Shown one piece after another: positions 13,101 to 21,072 of a stretch of DNA of 64,000 bases. Each line of letters starts with the position of its first letter. Position 1 is the stretch's first letter. The DNA is taken from the NCBI RefSeq assembly GCF_040954835.1, contig NC_090706.1, positions 39,937,148 to 40,001,147 of the forward strand, given 5' to 3'. The DNA comes from Lepisosteus oculatus. Its lineage: Eukaryota > Chordata > Actinopteri > Semionotiformes > Lepisosteidae. The notes below the pieces were generated by a model. It did not search any database and was not told the DNA's origin. It saw only the letters and a list, made by a program, of their open reading frames with translations. The position numbers and the translations under genes were made by a program.

Positions 13101-15149
13101 CTTCATGTTAGACTTGACACTGTTTTTGTCCTGTGCTCAGTGCTCTTGTCTCTTGCGGGCTGTACACGTTTTTTTAATTTTTTCAGTTGTTAGCAGAAAA
13201 CAGGATGAGGATATTTTGGTCCAAAATAACATTTTTTCCTGGCTGTGAAAAGGTGTGTCAGTGTGTCGTGACGGTTAGCGAGCTTTAAAACACTGGGGCC
13301 GGAGGCCTGGCCTGACGACGCCTCTTGTGCCTCTCCGCTGTGTGTGCTAGGGACCGCAATGGGCTGACTCGGGCCAGAGAGATCCTGGAAGACCTGGGGC
13401 TGCGTCCCACCGGGAAGGACTGTGGGATTGTGCGGCACGTGTGCAGCACTGTGTCCACGCGCTCCGCCCACCTCTGCGCCGCTGCCCTGGCAACCGTCGC
13501 CAACCGGATCCGTAGCAACCGCGGCCTGGACCATCTCCGCACCACGGTGGGGGTGGATGGCACCGTCTACAAAAAACACCCCAAGTAAGACTGTGAGGCA
13601 AGATCCGGTTTAACGTGAGGCATTATTAGAAGGGGCAGCTGTGGGGTGACCAGATTGTTCAAGTTCAAGTTCAAGTTTATTGCCAGTATACTCATATACA
13701 GGTATACGGTATAACAAAATGCTATTTAGCTAGCTCTCAGATGATACGTAGTACAAAAAAACAACAACAATACAATTGTATAATAAAAGAAGGACAGAGA
13801 CAACAGGCAGTGTGCAAAAAAACAAAAAGGTAACAGGTAATGTGCAAAAACACCATCACTGTGAGGTTCAGATCATAGGTGAGAGGTGAGGTGAGAGTGA
13901 GAGAGGCTGGGAGTTTAATAGTTTGATAGTGCGGGGGTAAAAACTGTCTCTGAGTCTGGTAGTCCGGGCCCGAATGCTCCGGTACCGTTTTCCAGATGGT
14001 AGAGGGTCATACAGTCTGCAGCTGGGGTGTGTGGGGTCTTTGATGATGCTTAGAGCTTTCCTTGAGCACTGTCTGTCATAAATGTCCTGTATAGATGGGA
14101 GGGCAACCCCAGTGATGGACTGGGCAGTTTTCACCACCCGCTGTAGGGCTTTGCGGTTCTGGACTTTGTCTTGTGAGTTCTTAGTGAGTTAACGTTGGTA
14201 AGTAGGGTGTTGGAGCTGTGGCTGTGCTTAAGGTTAGAGTTATCATTACATTCTAAGATCTGTGGAAACAATGTGACTTGCATGTGTTTGAACAGTAGCC
14301 AAAGATCACTTCCATCGTGCCTAGCCACTTGTTTTGCTTCGATAAGGAACTGTGAGACCCGGTCTTTTGCCTAATTCTGCAGCTGTCAGTAGAGAAAGTT
14401 AATAAAAACCGGTGATTATTGTTCTGATCAGTAATGTAGTTCACCACATTCCCTCAAATCATTCAGTAACGTTTCAATGTGTAAAAAGCTCTTTCTTACG
14501 TTTATTCTTTCAAAACCTGAAAGTCAACAAACAGCACTTCAGCAGGACATGGACTTGGAAATGTGTCCCCAGACATTAGGAACTGCCACGTGTCACCATC
14601 TGCATTACGTAAATGTTTGCAAAATGACCGTGAGCCTCCTTGACACAGAGGTGACCTGACACAACACCAGGCACAACACCAAGCAGACACGAACACCTCA
14701 TCATCTGGCAGCTCGGCCTTGTGCATGATGCTGCAGGTACAGATACAGAAGACTGTTGTTCACCCCAGGGCTGTAGAGATATCGGGGGGGGACAGCACAT
14801 TTTCTGACCTCATATGAGAGGATAGATGTGTGCTGTACAGGCCGTATTGTCCGTGTGCAGCACGCCGGAGCTAGGCCGCGGCTCTGGCCGCGCGGAGTCA
14901 CGGCGTGATGGGGGATTTGCGTCCAGCCCCGGAGCTGACGGCCGCGCCCCTGCCGCCCACAGGTTCAGCGAGCGCCTGCAGCAGGCCCTGCGGACTCTGG
15001 CCCCGCGGTGCCAGGTCTCCTTCCTGCTCTCGGAGGACGGCAGCGGTAAGGGAGCCGCCATGGTGACGGCGGTGGCGCAGCGCCTGGCCGGCCAGTCGCG
15101 GCTGCTGGACGACAGCGAGGAGGACACCGCGGCGGAGGGGCGGTGCTGA
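6945..15149 (+). CDS. hk3: Hexokinase-3-like, single hexokinase domain (multi-exon gene)
   Basis: Hexokinase phosphorylates glucose at C6 with ATP, the first step of glycolysis, in the cytosol. Coding exons join 6945-7107, 7779-7927, 8656-8775, 9842-9937, 10510-10609, 10695-10878, 12207-12362, 13351-13584 and 14963-15149. They keep one frame and encode 462 residues. The lengths 163/149/120/96/100/184/156/234 equal those of one half of vertebrate hexokinases. Visible motifs are LDLGGTNFR (phosphate binding), [30 protein letters not shown] with the catalytic Asp at 10543-10545, [20 protein letters not shown] and [10 protein letters not shown]. The stretches [17 protein letters not shown] and LCAAALA resemble the HK3 N-half, and the upstream uimc1-like neighbour matches the human HK3 locus. 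The gene stops at TGA 15147-15149, right where the linker to the second half should begin, and no C-half exons follow. The first coding exon was not found. Glucokinase is the other single-domain family member, but the sequence is closer to N-halves of 100-kDa hexokinases. Confidence 0.85.
7779..7927 (+). CDS. hk3: hk3 exon 3 (149 nt)
   Basis: The acceptor is TTTCCACAG and the donor is GTCAGT. It encodes [17 protein letters not shown], the phosphate/ATP-binding motif at 7799-7825, and ends with IMLGTGTQ. Confidence 0.95.
8656..8775 (+). CDS. hk3: hk3 exon 4 (120 nt)
   Basis: The acceptor is CGCACAG and the donor is GTGGGT. It encodes [15 protein letters not shown] through the hexokinase signature [11 protein letters not shown], which precedes glucose-contacting residues. 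Confidence 0.95.
8872..9316 (+). mobile_element. 5S rRNA-derived SINE (SINE3-like) in hk3 intron 4
   Basis: The head contains GCAGCCATATCACCCTGCAA and GGTCAGTACCTGGATGGGAG, which match 5S rRNA including the internal promoter C-box region. The body carries CCAGCAGGGGGCGCTCACCC, then GAGACGTAAAACCGAGGTCC. The 3' tail TGTAAAGCGCTTTGAGTGGA ends in an AATTATTATT run, typical of LINE-mobilised fish SINEs. This is the most complete of five copies in the window. Confidence 0.9.
9842..9937 (+). CDS. hk3: hk3 exon 5 (96 nt)
   Basis: The acceptor is GCTGTTGCAG and the donor is GTGAGT. It encodes [20 protein letters not shown] through AIHRRG. Lys and Gly residues of the WTKGF segment line the glucose site in this family. 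The [10 protein letters not shown] wording is close to the HK3 N-half. Confidence 0.95.
10510..10609 (+). CDS. hk3: hk3 exon 6 (100 nt), catalytic Asp
   Basis: The acceptor is CCGCCAG and the donor is GTGAGA. It encodes [18 protein letters not shown] then [15 protein letters not shown]. The Asp of VNDTVGTM at 10543-10545 corresponds to the catalytic base of hexokinases and is intact. Confidence 0.95.
10695..10878 (+). CDS. hk3: hk3 exon 7 (184 nt)
   Basis: The acceptor is CTGTTGCAG, only 85 bases after the previous exon. The donor GTGGGT at 10879 splits an ATG codon that is completed by the next exon. It encodes [34 protein letters not shown] and SLNPGQHM. The family usually has EWGAFGD, so Gly at the fourth position is a small deviation. 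The glutamates that contact glucose are present. Confidence 0.93.
10890..11690 (-). mobile_element. L1-type LINE 3' remnant in hk3 intron 7
   Basis: On the minus strand 11325-11600 encodes a peptide with [20 protein letters not shown] and [12 protein letters not shown], resembling the C-terminal cysteine/histidine region of L1/Tx1-clade ORF2 proteins. The minus-strand 3' side ends in A-rich sequence (T-rich on the + strand near 10895-10920). The ORF is interrupted and only this end is kept, so the copy is inactive. Confidence 0.65.
11714..12183. repeat. 40-bp minisatellite abutting hk3 exon 8
   Basis: About 11-12 direct copies of a 40-base unit of the form TTCCTGTGAGTGTCAGTGAC followed by TCTGTGTGTCTGCAGTGTTG. 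The first copies are degenerate and the inner ones almost identical, with a few shared variants (GGTCAG, GTCAGAGAC). The array ends about 24 bases before the exon 8 acceptor. Each unit contains GTGAGT and CTGCAG, like 5' and 3' splice signals. Confidence 0.95.
12207..12362 (+). CDS. hk3: hk3 exon 8 (156 nt)
   Basis: The acceptor is CTCGAGCAG and the donor is GTATGT. It encodes [40 protein letters not shown] and [17 protein letters not shown] is a strong hexokinase family motif. Confidence 0.95.
13351..13584 (+). CDS. hk3: hk3 exon 9 (234 nt)
   Basis: The acceptor is GTGTGCTAG and the donor is GTAAGA. It encodes [40 protein letters not shown] and [16 protein letters not shown]. The VGVDG loop contributes to ATP binding. 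DLGL, HVC and LCAAALA match the HK3 N-half as remembered. Confidence 0.95.
13645..14165 (-). mobile_element. Rex1/Babar-type (CR1 group) LINE remnant in hk3 intron 9
   Basis: The minus-strand frame 13868-14137 encodes [57 protein letters not shown] and [10 protein letters not shown]. This is the conserved C-terminal end of the reverse-transcriptase ORF of Rex1/Babar-like fish retrotransposons. A 3' UTR-like stretch (13660-13860) follows. The copy is 5'-truncated and dead. Confidence 0.75.
14963..15149 (+). CDS. hk3: hk3 terminal coding exon, stop after one domain
   Basis: The acceptor is CGCCCACAG. It encodes [40 protein letters not shown], then [20 protein letters not shown], Cys and a TGA stop. 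In 100-kDa hexokinases the homologous exon is longer (about 305 nt) and runs through a linker into the second half. Here it stops about 15 residues after the domain. The region is very GC-rich. Confidence 0.9.
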
Positions 15150-15894
15150 CCGCCGTCCTGGGACTCCTTCCTCCGCCCGGAGACCGGGAGCAGGGGGCAC
15201 CTCGAGCACGTGGTGGGAACCCCGCTTCAGAAGCTGGACCTCTTGTCTTCAGATAACGAACAGAATTAATATCCCCCCCCCCCTCCCCTTCCCAGTTGCG
15301 TGGGTACAGTCCTTTTTGGGGTGCAGCGATCTTTTCTTCTCCGTAGTTATTAATGTGTTCTACCCCCTCTATATTTATTGACACCCGCGCGTGGTATTCT
15401 GTGGCGACCTCTCAGGTCCCGCCCGCCGGTGACACTCCTGCTGCGTGGGCCCGCCCTGTGCGCTGCTGCAGGGAGCTCTTAGGCTTGAGCCACACGAGCG
15501 AGAGGAAACCATCGCTCTGATCTCTCTCTTCCTTCAGCCAAGGAACATGCAGGCCAGTAAGTAAGCCTGGGGAAGGGCTGCCAGCCTCCTGTTATGGTTT
15601 TGTGAAGAAACAGTGAAACCCGGTCATTTGTTTTAAATAATTCAGTGAACGGCTTCTTTGACCATCGACAGTGAGACTGGGGTTATCGCAGTAGATCTTC
15701 CAGTTTGCCAGTGGCGGAGTTGGTGTTGAAGATACACGTAATGCTAAAAACAGTATTTTGAACATAGACGTGGGGTTTAAGAATCCTTTGACTCCCTGTC
15801 TGTCCTTCTAGCACTCCGACCGGACTGGAGCGTGGAACAGTATTCCTTTACAGAGTACTGGGATTTAAGACAAGGCACATGTTGCTGTAGTTTT

Positions 15895-16085
15895 CATATC
15901 CAAGCCACACTTGTCTGTCCCAGGAATTTTACCCCCAGCCATTCTTGTCCCTGCTCACACAGCTGGGTGGGCCGGAGCCCCTGGGACACAGGACCTCACT
16001 CAAGGCACAACAGCAGAGTCTACAGCTGGGACTCGAACCCACAACCCACCAGTCATGAGAACAGAGATGTCTAGTTAACTATGTC
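15895..16085 (-). mobile_element. tRNA-derived SINE, minus strand
   Basis: The plus strand shows CTCAAGGCACAACAGCAGAG then GGGACTCGAACCCACAACCC. On the minus strand the latter is GGGTTGTGGGTTCGAGTCCC, a B-box. It resembles other tRNA-headed copies at 22.85 kb and 35.5 kb. Confidence 0.6.
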
Positions 16086-17670
16086 ACCCTAAACCCCCTC
16101 CATTTGCTGAAGAGTTTCAAAATTTACCATTTTTAGGTCTATTGACTTCTTGCAGTGCAACATACAGTAATCATCTGCTGAGTACTGAATTTTGTCTTAG
16201 TAAATGAGAGCAGTGCATGCAGAATTTATACCGAGAAATTGTTCATTGGAAAATAATGGCACTTGAAACAGATTTCTCCAATGTCAGGAGCTGTGTTTTG
16301 AATTCAGGCTTTAGACCTAACTGAAGAACGTGAGATTGTGAAGTCAGGCTAAAAAATGAATACGATTTTTTTATAATTAAATTGATAATGTGTTAAAAAC
16401 AAATTATGCTTAGTGATACTTGGTTTCACATCTGTGGACAGTTTGTAATGCAAAATGATAGGCAGTACATACATAATGTATGTGTAACAGTACTGCATAT
16501 TCTCTACATGTATTCAATATAAGTACATAACGTGTTGATTGAAATAAGCAATCTGTGAGACATCTCCCTGGTGCGAAGTACTGAATTGTATGAATCAGAC
16601 TGCTGCACAGCTATAATAATATAATCTCAGAGTCAGCCAGCATGGGAGAGGTTCGGTTTCATGGTAGAAGATATTCCTTGATTTTTTTCCCTCTCTGTTC
16701 TGAGCAGGCCATTCATTATTTTGTGTAATTCTCCGATATGACATTCCTATTCCAAAAGGCGCAAGACGATCTTGTTTGTAAATTTAAATTTAAGTTTAAT
16801 TCAGTTTGTAAAAGCTGTATCTGAATCGTCATTTTAAAGGTGGCTCTGACCTTAGTGGAGGACAGAGATAATGGATTTCCAGGGCCAGAGTTTTGCAGGC
16901 TTTATGAGCTGAGCTAGACAGAGACGACTTAACTAGTCATCAGACTGAGTTCATCCAAGCACCTGAGAGATTAATTATATCACTGACATCATCTTGAATG
17001 GTCTTGAATAGCTTTAAATTAATTTAAACAAATGCATCAAATTTATGGTAATAATACAGTTATACATACCTAAATATTGTATGCTGTCAATATACTGTAA
17101 AAGGGGCCAAAGTTGTTTCTAATGCTGAAGCACGTATTGAAAAGCACAGTGTTTAAATATTGCAATTTTTAATACATAATACTGGTTGCGCCATGTGAAA
17201 AATCTTATTTTGACACATAATGGAATAAATCTTACTGGCATCGGCTTTGAATACCTTCCAAAATATGAATGCAGATGAGATTTTTTTTTTAAACTCCCTA
17301 TTTTCAATAGACATCATTTAAAACGTAAGAATTTGTCTGTAACAAGTAATAAGATAATATTTGAAAATTGGACTGTGGACAAGCAGGAGGAAATGTATGA
17401 GAAGCGACTTCATTGCTCTGCAAGAGTTTGTTTCAGAACGACGTAAGCTTAGCTTAGTTCTGCTTTTAAGAAACATAAAAAAGAGTTTTAGCTGTTACAT
17501 GCCAAATCATGCAAGTGCTGCACAACAGTCTTCTGAAAATGTGTTGAAATTATATTTCTGTAAGTACAGTATAGTTTAAAGTATTACATTTTGATAAGTT
17601 TATAATACAACGTTTTGTTTCTTATTTATGGCTGACTGTGTTCATTGTGCTGGTGGTCTAATGGAATTTA

Positions 17671-17706
17671 AATAAAACCTGCAACAAAATAAATATGAGA
17701 AATAAA
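17671..17706 (+). terminator. Cluster of three AATAAA signals
   Basis: AATAAA occurs at 17671, 17688 and 17701, followed by a T/GT-rich stretch. It could end a long hk3 3' UTR of about 2.5 kb or be incidental in AT-rich DNA. Confidence 0.3.
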
Positions 17707-18039
17707 AGTTGTACTTTACTCTCTATGCATTGTTTTGAAAGCAAAAAATCTGAAAGCTTGAAAACACCAAGTCCACACCAAAGGAAAAAAGGTCCACACT
17801 CTCAAGTACGTTTATTCTCATGCACCTTATGCTCTGGATTTTTGTGTGGTTGTCATTAGCAATGAGCCTGAATAAGTGAATTGAAATAATGTTGATGGTA
17901 ATCAGAGGCATTTTAACCCTTACGGTGCAGTGCTTTTGAATTGCACATGTAGTGAATTACAGAGATCCAATAACGACAGCGGCTCAACAAGAGGCTTGAC
18001 ACATTGTAACATCATTGCTGGACAAGGAATCAGAGTGCT

Positions 18040-18365
18040 GTGAAAAAGAACATAAAAACATAAGGGATTTTTGAAGTAAGAGGAAGCCTTTTGGCCCTTC
18101 TGGACATTTAGAAGTACCTTATTGATCCCAGGATCTCATCTAACCATTTCATGAAAGACATCACCATATCGGCTTCAACAACACGGCCATGTAGCTTGTT
18201 CCCTACCCCCACCACCCTCTGGGTAAAGAAGTGTAATAATAACCATTTTCTTGTGTTTAGATGCACTTCCACGTAGTTTCCACTTCTGTCCACTGGTCCT
18301 TGTTTCACTGTTGAGTCTGAAGTCTACTGGAATGGCACTGTCAGTCTCTTTAATGATCTTAAAGG
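18040..18365 (+). mobile_element. MITE-like DNA element, 5' portion
   Basis: Begins with ACATAAGGGATTTTTGAAGT and AGAGGAAGCCTTTTGGCCC, an eroded form of the end seen at 62.67 kb. The interior includes CTAACCATTTCATGAAAGAC and CGGCTTCAACAACACGGCC, also seen in altered form at 47.0 kb. A 5S SINE begins directly at its right edge. Confidence 0.5.
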
Positions 18366-18847
18366 CAGCAGCCATGTCATCCTGCAACTCACTGAAGCTC
18401 AGCAGGTGTGAGCTTGGTCAGTACCTGGATGGGAGACCTCCTGGGACAAAAACGAAGGTAGAGGAGTTAGTGGGGCCAGCAGGGGTCACTCACCCTGTGG
18501 TCTATGTGGGTCCTAATACTGTATGGGGACACTATACTGTAACAAAAAAAGGCCCCGTCCTTCAGATGAGACGTAAAACCGAGGTCCTGACTCTCTGTGG
18601 TCACTAAAAATCCCAGGGCATCTCTCGAAAAGAGTAGAGGTGTTACCCAGGGGTTCTGGCCAGCTCTCCTCCCCACTGATAGCTGATTTGTGCTGAGTGT
18701 TCTGGCGCACTATGGCTGCCGTCGCATCATCCAGGTGGGGCTGCACACTGGTGGTGGTGGAGGGGATCCCCATTACCTGTAAAGCGCTTTGAGTGGAGTG
18801 TCCAGAAAAGCGCTATATAAGTGTAAGCAGTTATTATTATTATTATT

Positions 18848-18883
<36 letters not shown>
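18366..18883 (+). mobile_element. 5S rRNA-derived SINE with long AT-trinucleotide tail
   Basis: The 5S-like head has AGCAGCCATGTCATCCTGCAA and TCAGTACCTGGATGGGAGAC. The body matches the copy at 8.9 kb (GACGTAAAACCGAGGTCC, GCTGCCGTCGCATCATCCAG) and the tail is GTAAAGCGCTTTGAGTGGAG. The tail passes into (TTA)n at 18831 and then switches phase to (TAA)n up to 18883, a potential hairpin. Confidence 0.88.
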
Positions 18884-18884
<1 letters not shown>

Positions 18885-20764
18885 CCTTGTTGTGCTCTCT
18901 GTTCAAATCCTGCCTGTCAGAATGCTTGTGGTTGCTCATCACTATACTCATTCCTAACCAGCATTATCTAGTCTGTAGCAAAGTGACCACAATTGTACAG
19001 AATATTCTTAATGAGGCTTAAGCTGATTTTCACAGCACACTTGATTTAAATTCTACACTTTTGACTGTGTCCTCACAATTGCTTGCCTTTTAATTGCTTT
19101 ACTAAATTGTTTGGATGATGTAAACAATGTGACTCAGTGTTTCCCATTTTGTGTTTATAGTTTATGTTTTTACTACCTGCATGCAAAACCCTCTATTTGT
19201 CTACATAAAACATCATCTGCCAGGTGTTTTTTGCAATCTAGATTTTTTTACTAAATCTTTTTTAAATTAATTTTCTGCTAATTAAACCTCCATAACATGA
19301 GCATTCATCCCCTTGTCTCCCCTTCAATAAATTATTAAATTATTGTCATCCCTTTAATAATTTAATAAATTTTCTATTAAACAGTGCTCAAATGGAATGC
19401 ACACATTTCCACGAATAAAATACTTTCCCCACAGTAAAATGCACTTCACCTGTGTTGATTGTTTTCTCTTGAAGTATAAAATACACTTTTTTATTAAATT
19501 GTATTATTTAATAATCATTTTATTATTGTTGTGCTAAATATCAAGCACACCAAAGACAAATGTCTCAGTAAAACTGAAACTGAACTAAAAGTTTGACATT
19601 TTGTTCTTTGTGGCCAACTCTCAATTTTGTTAAAATCTGGCTGGAAAAATGAGAATGAATACGATACACGAGTTGAAAGGAAATGATTAGTGTTTTTACA
19701 ATACCAAAAGAGAAGCTTAATTGGCTCCCCCTAGCGGAGAAAAAAAAACAACAAAACCGGTGCAACAAAACTAGCGAAATCAATTCTAAAGAACTAGTAC
19801 AGCATTAAATGTTCAATATATGTGATCAAAGAGCAATCATCAAGATAATAAAGTTAATGGCGTTAATTGAATTGTTTTTCGTAAAAACAATACGTTTAAT
19901 TTATGTATATTCGTATGCGTAAAACTAAAATTGCGTATCCAGACAGTTTTAAACCATTGTGCACAATTGTGTAGTTTGGGTAATTGTGTGATCTTCCACT
20001 GCAGTACACTGTGGTAGGGCCACAGGGAGTGTCTATACGTTATGGCCTAAGAAAAATGCACAAAAATTACACAAACGCTTATCTGTGTTCCAGAGTACAG
20101 TGTATTTTTTTTTAAAGTTTAACAGACTAAATCTAAACATTTTAATCTAAATTCGTACAGGGCACCGACTGTAAACACGTGCTCAGGTCGATGTTGATAT
20201 ATCCGACGCCTTGTCTACTTCAGTAATTTTTTTGTTGTTGTTCCCGTTTTCCTTTAAAATATACTCTGATCGGATCGATTGGCTGCAAACTCCTAGGGGG
20301 GCAGCTAATATAGTGGATCGACACCGTCTACAATTCTGAAGCCTTTTTTTAAAAAAAAAAACAACAACAACAGCCAACAATTAATATCAACTTCATCGTC
20401 ACCACACGCGTCCAGAGAGCAATCTTTTGCAATTCCTCATCTCCCAACACCGCTGGTGTAAGCGAGCCGAGCGATCAATTACACAATTCCAGCCTTACAA
20501 AACACTCCCCGAGAACAGTCTGTCTCTTTTATTTTATTTTTATTTTTAACCCAAAACATTTTAATACACGTTTCGCTCTCGGTGTGAACAGCGGGATCGA
20601 ATTAGCGATCGCCAAATTCTGGATAAATCGCCCCCCCAAAAAAAGTTTGGCTACGCATGCTCGCTCGTATGAAAACGCCAGACCTGCAAAACTGCAATTT
20701 CATATTCCGTCAAACGTGAACTTCATGTTTTGCAGTTTTCGGCTTGGGGGGGGGGAGTGGAGTC

Positions 20765-20784
20765 GGGACGGGGGAGTGGGTGGG
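20765..20784 (+). promoter_or_regulatory. G-quadruplex motif upstream of arid6
   Basis: Four G-tracts of three or more with short loops (GGGACGGGGGAGTGGGTGGG) lie about 250 bases upstream of the arid6 start codons, within a G-run-rich segment 20748-20799. Such motifs are common in vertebrate promoters. No TATA box was clearly placed. Confidence 0.35.
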
Positions 20785-21030
20785 TGGTGTTGGTGGCTGA
20801 AATTATAGCTGCATTTCTAACTGCGGAGTGAAAAAAAAAAAACTTTTAATACATATTTATGCGCCCCGGCATTTCCACGAAGTTGTACTTGAGCGTAGTT
20901 GAGTTTTGGCCACACCTAGATCCTGTCCTATTTTAACAAAAAGAGAAGCCTTTTTCAGTACCATTTGTTTGTGCGTCCCGGTGAGGACCCGGCTGTGTAA
21001 CTCGATAGGAGCCAGCGGAGGGGGGGGACT

Positions 21031-21072
21031 ATGAGGGAATGCGGAGGAGCAATGGAGCACAATACGATCCAG
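21031..21072 (+). CDS. arid6: arid6 exon 1 (7 or 14 codons)
   Basis: ATG at 21052 gives MEHNTIQ then donor GTAAAG. This aligns with the ARID5B first exon (MEPNSLQ) and joins in phase 0 to exon 2 WLGAPC (ARID5B WVGSPC). An in-frame ATG at 21031 would add MRECGGA. I prefer 21052 for its homology and its G at -3 and +4. The first intron is about 5.6 kb. Confidence 0.8.

Larger units (their letters stand above)
15150..21030. other. hk3 downstream / arid6 upstream intergenic region
   Basis: No exon is supported here, and no trace of a hexokinase C-half was recognised in any frame. The stretch holds a minus-strand tRNA-type SINE (15.9-16.1 kb), AT-rich unique sequence, a MITE-like fragment and a 5S SINE (18.0-18.9 kb). 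The last few hundred bases before 21031 become GC- and G-run-rich, fitting an arid6 promoter. No AATAAA lies near the hk3 stop; the first clear cluster is at 17671-17706. Confidence 0.5.
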
